Below, one piece after another: positions 16,467 to 24,332 of a DNA stretch of 24,332 nt. The position numbers and the translations under genes were made by a program. The stretch lies in contig JAIWWG010000180.1 in the NCBI GenBank assembly GCA_025435555.1, forward strand, positions 1 to 24,332. The letters are read 5' to 3'. Source of the stretch: Chytriomyces cf. hyalinus JEL632 (lineage: Eukaryota > Chytridiomycota > Chytridiomycetes > Chytridiales > Chytriomycetaceae). The first letter of the stretch is position 1; each line of letters begins with the position of its first letter. The notes under the pieces were generated by a model that did not search any database, was not told the DNA's origin, and saw only the letters and a program-made list of their open reading frames with translations.

Positions 16467-16620
16467 AAATTTTCTTCCACGCGTTTCGTTCGGTTTCTGT
16501 TTTATTTTCTTTGGAACACGTGTTCGAAATTCTCTTTACTGCTGCCGGATGGCTTTGGATTCGATAAACGGACCTGATGCTGTGCAGAAGCGGAGACAGA
16601 TTTGGAAATGCCCAATCGCG

Positions 16621-16625
16621 TTTTG
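16621..16625. repeat. Left target-site duplication of element C (TTTTG)
   Basis: TTTTG at 16621-16625 and again at 20242-20246 flank element C exactly. The sequence joined across the two sites (cgcgttttgat) matches the duplicated host segment near 7467, which confirms the boundaries. Confidence 0.9.
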
Positions 16626-16753
16626 TATTGAGATATGTGTGGAAAGAGTATTGTTTATTGTTGAATACACATACTCGTGAAAAATGAAATCATTGTGGCA
16701 CAGTCGAACAACTGACGGTGCCCCATAGCTGGGGGTTCCAACACTCCCCTACC
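16626..16753 (-). repeat. 3' LTR of element C and its polypurine tract
   Basis: The LTR is 16626-16743 (118 bp, minus-strand start TGTTGGAACC, end TCTCAATA). The purine tract ggtaggggag occupies 16753-16744. Compared with the 161-bp 5' LTR it lacks about 40 bp in two blocks. Confidence 0.85.
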
Positions 16754-18304
16754 CGGCGACGCTGTACACCAACCCCATCCTGATTCTGAATTTCTTGAAT
16801 TCGCTTGGTCCTTTCGCCTTGGTGAGTCCATCTGCTTTTTGGTCTTTAGTTGGGATGAATGCCAACTTGATGTTGCACTCCTTAATAGTTTCTCGTATGA
16901 TCGTGTCTTACCGAGCATATGTCTCGTATGGTCGTTTACGATCGCGTTCTTGCTTGACGCGATGGCCGCTTGGTTGTCCTCGTAAATGACAGTCTTAATA
17001 GCTGAAACACCCAAGTCAGTAAGTAGCTCCCTTAGCCACATGACTTCCTTTATGACATCCACTAACGCATTCACTTCAGCTTCCATGGATGATAGCGCTA
17101 CAGTTTTCTGTTTCCAAGACCTCCAAGTGACAAGGTTCCCTCCAACGAATATGGCGTGGCCACTTACCCCATATGCTCCTTCACTCAAGTGGCTAGCATC
17201 AACCCACGCCTTGATCAAGTTTTCTTTGCCGGCAGTGTACTTGAGTTCCATCTTGCTAGTATTCACCAAGTATCCAGTCAGCCGCTTCAGTGCTGTACAA
17301 TGTGCTTCTGTTGCCTTTGATGCAAATCTTCCCAGGTTGGCTGTTGCATACACTACGTCTGGTCTGGTTGACACTGACACATACATTACAGCTCCTAATA
17401 GGCGTCGATATTGCTCCATGGTTGACTCTGTTTCCTCATCTGGTAGCTTGATCCCAGCCTCTAATGGCGTCGTGTACTTTGTATGCTCTAGTTGGTACTG
17501 CTGTCCAATTGATTCCAAATAGCTTGATTGCTGGAAGTTCGCACATCTGTCCTTCAAGTCATATTTGATGACTGATCCAAGTAAGGTGTGTATCTCCCCC
17601 ATAAACTTGACTTTGTACTTCTTAACCAACTGGTTCTCCACCCACTTTTACAGGTCTTCATTGTCTGTTGCGATCAAGATGTCATCCATGAGCAAGGTGA
17701 TTAGCAGTTCACTCCCGTTCCGCTGGATTCTGAATAGTCCAGGGTCAGATACTGCTTGTTTGAATCCAACACTGACTGATGTCCCTTTGAACTCCTCATT
17801 CCACAGGTAGCCTCCTTGTTTGGTTCCATATAAACCCTTCAAGAGCCTCAATGCATGCCGTTTCCAATCAATCTGTGGATCCAATAGCTCATAGCCATCT
17901 GGAATTCGGATTACTACATTGTAATCCATCTTTGAATTAAGGTAAGCAGTTACGACATCCATCTGGGTGATTCGATATTGCTTTGCTCACGAAATGCTTG
18001 TCAACACTTTGATTGTTGTAGATTGTACAACTGGTGCAAATGTTTCATCGTAGTCCACTCCTTCGACTTGAGTGAATCCTCAAACAACTAGTCGCGATTT
18101 GTATTTCTTGAATACTCCTGCCGTGTCCTGTTTTTGCTTGTGGACCCATTTAGTGTCTGCAATGTTCTCAGTAGGCTCCTTTCTTAAGTCAATCACTTCC
18201 CAGGTCCTGTTCTCAACTAATGAATTCAGTTCATCCAGGATTGCATCCTTCCATTTTGGTGCATTGTCCCTCTTGAGTGCTTTTGGATCCTCAGTTGTTG
18301 CCAA
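16754..18304 (-). pseudogene. Element C reverse transcriptase and RNase H, broken
   Basis: Minus strand. 18304-18080 encodes the pre-RT region ('APKWKDAILDELNSLVENRTW'), stops, and resumes at 17962 with 'VVTAYLNSKMDYNVVIRI' and 'LYGTKQGGYLWNEEF'. The catalytic box reads LLMDDILIAT (Tyr-Val changed to Leu-Met, both Asp kept). A TAA at about 17647 follows 'ATDNEDL'. Then 17641 onward gives the connection domain and RNase H: 'RPDVVYATANLGRF', 'WVDASHLSEGAYG', 'TVALSSMEAEVNALVD', 'YEDNQAAIASS', 'DHTRHM'. Near the C-terminus a frameshift replaces the usual end with LTR-proximal reading. At least three lesions. Confidence 0.88.
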
Positions 18305-18395
18305 AAATGCGTAAGTGGCTCATCTCCTTTTTTCTTCAATGATGTTTGGATGAATTGATGTCTTTTGCAGCAACCTTGTCTCTTGGTTCCAGTAC

Positions 18396-19289
18396 TCACA
18401 CTGTTTGCTCTGGCATGGCTATCTTTGAACTTCTTGGCTGTGGTTGTGGCTGGGACAGTTGTTGTAAGACACAGATTGGTGATGGGCTTCTTGGCTCATC
18501 TTCGTCCTCTTGTTCTTCTGGTTCTGGTGTTTGAACTTCTTGCTGCCATTGTTGTGGAGGAACTCTTGTTGCAGCCGGTCTTGCAGGTCTTGTCCCAAAA
18601 TTTTCTTCTGATTCATCTTCTGAGTCCGAGAGTAGTTCCAGTGGTTTGTCTTCTGAGGATTCATTGTCTTCCTCTGGCTCCTGCTTGGGGAATTTCGCAT
18701 GGACTGATTCAAATATTCTGCCACTGTTGTCTTCAAGAAGCAGGTACCCTTTTTCCTTGATCCCCAGAATTCTGCACTTAACGCCCTTGTTGTCTAGCTT
18801 TCCACACTTGTGCCCGTTGATGTATGCAACACATCTTTCACCGAATTGTCGCATGTATTTCAAGTTTGGCTTCTTTCCTGTCAGCGCTACGAATGGAGTT
18901 TTGTTTCCAGCAGTTGCTCTTGTAGGACATCGGTTTCTGATTTAGACTGCCATCTCTAGTGCATATATCCAGTACTTCTCCTTGTTCATTTTTGTTTCTG
19001 CTAACATTGTTCTGCACATTTCTATCACAGTTCGATTCTTCCTTTCTGCAATTCCGTTCTGCTCAGGTGTATAAGGCGTTGAGGTATAGTGTTTGATTCC
19101 TTTTTCTTCACACCATTTCTTCAATTTGTTGTTCATAAATTCGCCTCCCCCGTTGGATACGATCACTTTTAATTTGTGGTTGTATTGAGTTTTGATCAAC
19201 TTGGTTATCTCAAGGATTCCTTGGAGTGCATCGCTCTTTCTGCCCAGAATTTTCGCAAATGTGCATCTGCTTCTCGTATCTGAGAGCAT
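18396..19289 (-). pseudogene. Element C integrase fragment and acidic linker
   Basis: 19289-18942 encodes the integrase core from 'LSDTRSRCTFAKILGRKSDA' to 'EQNGIAERKNRTVIEMCRTM' and 'YALEMAV', where a stop ends it. The catalytic second Asp motif SDNGGEF reads SNGGGEF, so the Asp is Asn. The Glu in GIAERKN is kept. The zinc-binding N-terminus and first catalytic Asp are deleted. 18863-18396 is the C-terminal linker, rich in Glu/Asp/Ser/Gln ('DSEDESEENF'), as in other copia elements. Confidence 0.82.
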
Positions 19290-19306
19290 GAGGACCGGTG
19301 TTCCAT

Positions 19307-20043
19307 TTATAAAGGTAAGATCCAGATTTCGCTATTCGCCTGGTGTTTCCACTTGTGCTGACCTTTCTTTCCCAACTCTTCTTGTAGTTTTAGATTCCAT
19401 GCACATGCTACAGTCCTCAATTTGAATCTTGTTGTGTTTTGTTTTGCCTGCATGGCTACTCCTCTACCAGTTCCTACTTCTTTGTTTTCGACTCGCATGT
19501 ACTCATACTCGGATATAATCTTTCCTTTGAATTCCTTGTAGCTGGTCATCAAGTTTGTCTGTGCTCTGATTGCTGGGAGGACATTCTCCCATGACTTAGG
19601 TAGGCTCCTCATGACCTGGTTGATCATGTCTGGGTTGCTGACAAGTTGTGTTCCAAGTACTTGTCGGTACTCTTCCAACTTTGCTAAGTGGTTGATTACA
19701 TCACCACCTCTTTCATTTTTAGACCTCTGAACATTGTCTGGGTTCAGAACAGCAGGTTCGTTTCATCTGATGCTGTGATATTCTTGACTGCAGCCATCAT
19801 TTCTTTTGCAGTAGTGGCTTCCCTAAGGTGCTCATAGAACTTAGGTAGGACTCTCTCCACTATCTTGCCCATGGCTTGCTCGTCCATTGCTAACCATTCT
19901 TTTAATTCTTTGGCTTTGGACTCTTCTGGTTTGGCTGTCTTTAGCGTGCTTCCGAGTTTCTTGGCGTTGAGGTGATGGCGTGTAGCAAACTCCCATTCCT
20001 GGTAGTTGTCCCCATTGTACAGTAGAGTGTCTTGTTTGCTCAT
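19307..20043 (-). pseudogene. Element C gag
   Basis: Start ATG at 20043, 24 bases after the primer-binding site. 'MSKQDTLLYNGDNYQEWEFA' is a classic copia Gag opening (W-x-F pattern). The frame breaks at about 19740, where a TGA-containing stretch follows 'ASDETNLLF', and resumes at 19678 with 'QVMRSLPKSWENVLPAIRAQ' and a basic tail to 19307. No CCHC knuckle is seen. Only 17 bases separate it from the integrase fragment, which marks the internal deletion. Confidence 0.82.
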
Positions 20044-20066
20044 GGTAAGATTCCTATAAGAGGTTA

Positions 20067-20080
20067 TGGTGCTGATAACG
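20067..20080 (-). other. Primer-binding site of element C (tRNA-Ile anticodon arm)
   Basis: Plus-strand reading tggtgctgataacg, identical to the family-A sites at 2275-2288 and 3888-3901 although the LTRs are unrelated in sequence. It abuts the LTR at 20081. Confidence 0.65.
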
Positions 20081-20241
20081 TATTGAGATATGTGTGGAAA
20101 GAGTATTGTTTATTGTTGAATACACGTCTCCTTTTATACTCATGAAAAATGAAATCATTGTGGCACAGTCGAACAGACAAAAATAATTTTGTTCCAGAAA
20201 GATCCAGAACTGACAGTGCCCCATAGCCGGGGATTCCAACA
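20081..20241 (-). repeat. 5' LTR of element C
   Basis: 161 bp, minus-strand start TGTTGGAATCCCCGG and end TCTCAATA. TTTTG follows on the plus strand at 20242. 'gagtataaaagg' on the minus strand (near 20140-20130) is a good TATA box. Confidence 0.85.
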
Positions 20242-20405
20242 TTTTGATCCCACACATCGAATGCAGTGCCTGTCTATTGCGTCTGATCAGCGTTTGAAAC
20301 TGTTTTGATCACGATCAGAAATGAGACACCCGGAGAAAAAACTATCAACATGTCTGAGAAATTCAAATGTACTTTCGGACATTCTGCCAAATAACAAGGA
20401 TCAGT
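20242..20405. pseudogene. Scrambled host fragments related to the duplicated segment
   Basis: 20242-20322 matches 7467-7545 in direct orientation (shared gcagtgcctgtct and cgtctgatcagcgtttgaaa), i.e. the 5' part of the adenylation-like remnant. 20350-20405 matches the KEN-box gene C-terminus in inverted orientation; the plus-strand frame reads LRNSNVLSDILPNNKD. These are pieces of a third, older copy of the segment, rearranged and then invaded by elements C and D. Confidence 0.65.
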
Positions 20406-20618
20406 TGTTGAATTTGTAGTAAAGGATAGTGTTTATTGTGGTGCAACCTTGACTTTAAATACTTGTAAATAAAGATGAAACAATAAATGTTAATTCCTTG
20501 GTGGCACGTAATTCCATATTCCGTTCCAAATAATTCACTAACAAACAACTGGAACCACTCAATGACGCAGATGAGGCCATCACGCCACTGAGGTTGGGGA
20601 ATCCAATACTACCCCTAC
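20406..20618 (-). repeat. 3' LTR of element D and purine tract
   Basis: Minus-strand start TATTGGATTCCCC (TG changed to TA) and end ATTCAACA, about 203 bp, preceded by ggtaggggtag. The left limit is inferred from the CAACA terminus shared with element B and from where KEN-gene homology stops. Confidence 0.65.
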
Positions 20619-22200
20619 CTGACCACGGCTTGAACATTGACCGCGTCTCGGAATCGCTCGAACTCTCCCGGGCCTTTGGCTTTCGTAAGTCTGTCTGCTT
20701 TCAGTTCTTTGGTTGGTGTGAACACTGACTGGATCTTATGCTCTTTCAGGGTCTCTCGCACAAATGTTGTTTTCGCTAGAATGTGATGCATCTGATTGTT
20801 GACTACTGCATGCTTGCTTGACGCTATTGCTGCTTGGTTATCCTCGTATATTGTGCTTTTGATGCCTGTGATTCCCAAGTCGGTGAGTAGTTCCTTGATC
20901 CAAACCACTTCCTTGATCACGTCAACTAACGCATTCACCTCTGATTCCATTGACAACAGTGCCACTGTTTGCTGTTTCCTGGATTGCCAGCTCACCAAGT
21001 TTCCCACCGCGTAAACTGCTTGTTCACTGATGCCGTAAGCTCCTTTGCTCAGGTGACTAGCATTGACGCTTCGATTTCTTGTGAATATCCCTTTTTGTAC
21101 TTGAGTTCGAACTGTCTTGTGTTCACCAGGTAGCCTGCCAGCCTGCGAAGTGCCGCCCAGTGTGTTTCAGTTGCGTTAGATGCGAATTGTTCCAAGTAAG
21201 CTGTTGCGTATGCAGTGTCAGGCCTTGTTGAGACTGATGCATACATTATTGCCCCCAACAGGCTTCTGTACTCGACTGCTAGTGGGCCATCAACTTCTTC
21301 TGGTAACTTCATCCCTAGTTCCATTGGTGTTCGCCACTTGGTGTTTTCTAACTGGTATCTTGACCCAATTGACTCGATGTAGCTGGTTTGCTGGAAACTT
21401 CCTGTCCTGCTCTTGGCTTGGTACTTGATGACTGAACTGAGTAAGGCATGTACCTCCCCCATAAAAGTGATTTTGTACTTCTTGACCAATTCTCTTCCAC
21501 CCAGAGCCTGAGTTTTTTGTTGTCTGTTGCCACTCGGATATCATCAACTTACAAGGTGATACATAATTCACTCCCCCATTTTTCGATTCTGAATAGTCCA
21601 GGATCTGCTGACGCTTGCTTGAAACCGATGATGATGAGAGTTCCCTTGAATTCTTTGTTGCACAGGTATCTGCCTTGCTTGGTGCTGTAAAGCCCCTTTA
21701 GTAGTCTTAATGCTTGTTCCCTGCAGTTGACATCTGGATCCAGTAGCTCATAGCCTTCTGGGATGCAGATGATGAGGTTGCAGTCCATCTTTGAATTCAG
21801 GTATGCCATTACAACATCGATTTGGGTGATCTTGTAACTGTTTGCAAGTGCGATGCTAATTATGACCTTGATCGTAGTAGTCCTTACTACTGGTGCGAAT
21901 GTCTCATTGTAATCTATCCCCTCAACTTGCGTGAATCCCCGAACTACCAGTCTTGACTTATACTTCTCGAATACCCCGGCTGCATCTTGCTTTTTCTTGT
22001 GGACCCATTTTGTGTCGGCTATGTTTGCACTTGGTTCTTGTCTTGGGTCAATGATTTCCCATGTTCCATTTTCCACCAGTGAGTTGAGCTCATCCTGTAT
22101 TGCGTCCTTCCATTTTGGTGCATTGTCTCTGGCTAGTGCTTCGGCTGTCATTGGTGGGTCTTCCAGGGTTGCTGTAAAAGCATAAGTAGCTTTCCATCTT
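20619..22200 (-). pseudogene. Element D reverse transcriptase and RNase H, broken
   Basis: 22151-21549 encodes 'APKWKDAIQDELNSLVENGTW', 'YNETFAPVVRTTT', 'VVMAYLNSKMDCNLI' and 'LYSTKQGRYLCNKEF'. The catalytic box reads L-stop-VDD: the Tyr codon of YVDD is TAA. 21489-21049 gives 'YRSLLGAIMYASVSTRPDTA' and the connection domain. After a frameshift near 21050, 21007-20615 gives RNase H ('TVALLSMESEVNALVD', 'YEDNQAAIASS', 'TKELKADRLTKAKG'). Inactive. Confidence 0.87.
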
Positions 22201-22763
22201 TTCCTGTGAATGATGTTTGACTGATCTACTGATAAATTGATGTCCTTCTGTGCTGGTTTGTCACTCGTGCTGGTGCTGGGCTTGGTGGTGCTTCTGGTTC
22301 TTCTTGTTGATATTGTGGTTCTGGCTGTTGTGGTTCAAGTTCTACTTGTTCCTCTGGTTCTTGCTGTTTGGTTCATGTGGGTTCTTCCTTGCTGAGTGGG
22401 GCTTGTTCTTGTGCATTCTCATCTTCAGAGTCTGATAGGAGTTCTGGTGGTTTGCCTCAGACTTGGCTGGTAGGTTGGTAACTTGCAAACTTTACATGTA
22501 CTGATGTGAAGATTCTCCCGGTAGCTTCTTCCAATAGCAGGTAGCCTATTTCCCTGATCCCTAGTACTCTGCAGCGCATGCCCTTTGCATTGAACTTGTC
22601 CCGCTTGTGTTGGTCAACGTATACTGTGCATGGTGCCCCAACGGTCTGATGTTCTTGAGGTTTGGCTTGTTTCCAGTGAGTGCCTCAAGTGGTGTCTTGT
22701 TGGGTGTTGTTGATCTTGTTGGACATCTGTTTCTGATGTAGACTGCCATTTCAAACGCGTAGG
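22201..22763 (-). pseudogene. Element D integrase C-terminal part and linker
   Basis: On the minus strand 22763 downward reads 'FEMAVYIRNRCPTRS' and 'TPLEALTGNKPNLKNIRPLG', the conserved end of copia integrase, followed by a Glu/Gln/Pro-rich linker (about 22440-22230) in shifting frames. The stretch is cut by the element E LTR at 22764. Confidence 0.78.
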
Positions 22764-22921
22764 TGTTGTGAGGGTGCTTTGGGCACACGGCTGGATGCTA
22801 GGACAGGGGTGGGAAGTCAGGAGGAACCGAGAGTATTTGGAGGATGGAAAATTATTGTTTATTAAGACGTTGTTCATTTGGAGTTCTTGTGGCTGGAATC
22901 GCCTCTCAACACTTCCCCTCA
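22764..22921 (-). repeat. 3' LTR of element E and purine tract
   Basis: Minus-strand LTR starts TGTTGAGAGG at 22911 and ends CCTCACAACA at 22764 (148 bp), with tgaggggaag just upstream (22921-22912). The flanking GTAGG at 22759-22763 should be the target duplication; its partner is outside the window. Confidence 0.72.
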
Positions 22922-23160
22922 AGTCTGTCACAGTGAACGAGACTGAGCGTACACTTGGTTTGTTCGTGCTGTGCGCAGGGAATGCTTCCCCTGAAGTGTA
23001 GCGTAGTGGTAGTGAAGAGTGTAGGTGTCATAATAAAAGTAATTTGTTGGTGTCGTAAAAAACCCTTTGGGAAAAATGTGGTGCGTGACATAAAAAAAAT
23101 TGCGATTGTCATTGTTAGATCCGTTGCCGAAAAACCCCATGGGAAAAAGTGGGCAGGACA
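22922..23160. other. Element E untranslated region between pol and 3' LTR
   Basis: No coding pattern fits. It is A/T-mixed with G-rich patches, and the phrases cccatgggaaaaagtggg and cctttgggaaaaatgtgg are short imperfect repeats. It lies between the pol stop and the purine tract. Confidence 0.5.
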
Positions 23161-24164
23161 TCAGGCAGGAATGTCACGGCTGTGCGAGGTAAGGAACTCG
23201 GTGAGGGGCAGGAGGCCTATTAAGCAACAGAGTTTTCTGAAGCTGAACTTTTCGAGTGGTTTCGTGAGCAGGTTGGCTCGTTGTTCCTTTGTTCCAATGT
23301 GGTGGATGGCAATCGTGCCGAGCTGGACCAGTTCTCGAATGAAGTGGTAGTGGTGGGCAATGTGTTTCGATTGGTGAGTGTAGATGTCGCTCGTGCATTG
23401 TGCAATTGTTCCTAAGTTGTCTTCAAAGATAGAGATAGGGAGTGCAAGCGGGAGATGGACAGCAGCATGGAGGTTTGTGAAGGTGAGAGTTTCGCATCCA
23501 CTGATGGCCATGTATTCTGCTTCGGTGGATGAGAGTGCGACAGTAGTAGTCTTGGTGGATTTCCAGCTGATGCACCATCAGCAAGGATAACGGTGAGGCC
23601 AAGCTGGGATCTGCCATCTGTGAGGTGAATGTGGAATGCGGCATCAGCATATCTGACGATTTGCGTGATTCCTCTGTTGGAGTAGGAGATCCCTGCATCA
23701 ATCGTGCCAGTGAGGTATTGAAAACCTTGCATGAGTTTGTTCCAGTGTCGATTTGACGGTTTCTGATTATGTGTTGATAGGTAGCTGACTGCAGTGCTTA
23801 TGTCAGGTCTGCAGGAAACTGCGGCGTAGTTGAGGCATCTGGCAGCAGCAAGGTATTCTTTCACATCAGCAGTTTCTTCATCATCTGTAATGGGAATGGT
23901 TTTGGAGTTAGGTTGAAGAGGTACATTTCTTCTTTTCCTGCCATTGGGGTCCCAGTGTTTGCGGAAGCGCTGCAGAATTTCTTTTATGTAGTTCGATTGG
24001 TGAATAAAGAATCCAGACGGATTCCTCACTATCTGAAGACCAACAAATTGCGAGAGTTCTCCCAAGTCGCGAAGCTTGAATTCGGTCTGAAGTGTAGCAA
24101 CGGCTTTGTCACAGGCTTTGGCAGATCCGAACATGGCTAGGTCATCGACGTAGCAGCTCAGGAT
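23161..24164 (-). pseudogene. Element E reverse transcriptase end and RNase H, one frameshift
   Basis: Minus strand from 24164: 'YVDDLAMFGSAKACDKAV' with an intact YVDD, then 'FKLRDLGELSQFVGLQIVRN', 'YIKEILQRF', 'CRPDISTAVSYLS' and RNase H 'VRYADAAF'. After 'DGASAG' near 23570 the frame shifts by one base. In the new frame 'STEAEYMAISG', 'FEDNLGTIAQ' and 'HQSKHIAHHYHFIRE' follow, to a stop near 23161. Apart from the shift, all RNase H acidic residues are present. The N-terminal part is cut off by the LTR at 24165. Confidence 0.87.
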
Positions 24165-24332
24165 TGTAGAAATATAGTCGCTGGTACACAGCTATATGGC
24201 GATCTTCATAACAGTCCTTAAAGCTCGTATCGATAGTAACTACTCTTTTAATAGATCAACTAAAGACTCATTGTTAAATATCAGTCTCAAGTGATGGAGC
24301 ACTGCTTACTTCAATAAAGGTTAATTCTCCCT
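24165..24332 (-). repeat. Family-A LTR (diverged subfamily), reverse orientation, running off the right edge
   Basis: Starts tgtagaaatatag and follows the reversed family-A LTR for about 115 bp, closest to the fragment at 2974-3185 (shared cgtatcgatagtaactactc and aatagatcaactaaagactc). After about 24280 the similarity fades. It interrupts the RT of element E. It may be a solo LTR or the end of an element lying to the right. Confidence 0.72.

Larger units (their letters stand above)
16626..20241 (-). mobile_element. copia element C, both LTRs and target duplication present, internally deleted
   Basis: Minus-strand order: 5' LTR 20241-20081, primer-binding site 20080-20067, gag, integrase fragment, linker, RT, RNase H, purine tract, 3' LTR 16743-16626. 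At 3.6 kb it is shorter than a normal ~5-kb copia because protease and the integrase N-terminus are gone. Several stops and frameshifts make it non-autonomous. Confidence 0.92.
20406..22763 (-). mobile_element. copia element D, interrupted by element E
   Basis: Minus strand, same family as B and C. The 3' LTR is 20608-20406, preceded by a purine tract. Pol fragments run to 22763, where element E is inserted in the integrase region. The 5' part, if it survives, lies beyond the window. Confidence 0.88.
22764..24164 (-). mobile_element. copia element E, inserted in element D and itself interrupted
   Basis: Minus strand. 3' LTR 22911-22764, then pol C-terminus up to 24164, where a family-A LTR begins inside the RT catalytic region. 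Distinct family from A and from B/C/D: the RT keeps a canonical YVDD box and the LTR is different. Confidence 0.88.

Noticed and set aside
16283-16480. Minus-strand frame starting MEENLADGSEPQRTKQ
   Set aside because: No promoter, splice or homology support, and it is antisense to the sequence behind the third E2F block.

Overview
The window is eukaryotic nuclear DNA. It has spliced host genes with short GT-AG introns (53-92 nt), AATAAA-type poly(A) signals, CCAAT and E2F-like promoter motifs, Ty1/copia retrotransposons and a non-LTR (LINE) retrotransposon, and no bacterial operon structure. A cyclin E-type gene plus E2F-like sites argues against a budding yeast. A compact-intron lineage such as an early-diverging fungus, an oomycete-like protist or an alga would fit, but I cannot name the organism. 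I saw no tRNA, rRNA or CRISPR.

Layout. Positions 1-1814 and 6590-6922 are two halves of a decayed LINE on the minus strand. They are separated by a copia element (family A, 1815-6589) with an exact 5-bp target-site duplication (AAGCG). That element is abnormal. Protease and integrase are missing, and in their place lies an inverted second copy of LTR+PBS+gag. The result is a near-perfect inverted repeat with arms of about 1.16 kb, followed by a reverse transcriptase/RNase H gene with a late frameshift. Positions 6923-8901 are copy 1 of a 1.98-kb host segment, repeated almost identically at 13239-15219. It holds a two-exon KEN-box protein gene, a CCAAT/E2F promoter, a second candidate gene and a remnant resembling an adenylate-forming enzyme, all on the minus strand. 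Positions 8990-10285 are a degenerate copia (element B) with a 3' LTR, and 10315-10506 is an orphan acidic C-terminus. Positions 11381-13248 are a seven-exon cyclin E-type gene, the clearest host gene. It has a perfect 31-bp-arm palindrome just upstream and two +1 frame breaks in the cyclin box. Positions 15220-16625 and 20242-20405 carry diverged, rearranged pieces of the same host segment, split by copia element C (16626-20241, TSD TTTTG, minus strand). From 20406 to the end lie three nested copia elements: D is interrupted by E, and E by a family-A LTR.

How it fits together. The host genes look like a small cell-cycle neighbourhood: a G1/S cyclin, a protein with a KEN degron and CDK-type sites, and CCAAT/E2F promoters. 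The rest is a retrotransposon graveyard that has duplicated, inverted and split the host sequence. The copia families A and C share a primer-binding site complementary to the anticodon arm of tRNA-Ile(IAU), which suggests half-tRNA priming as known for Drosophila copia. Every pol gene seen carries at least one inactivating lesion.
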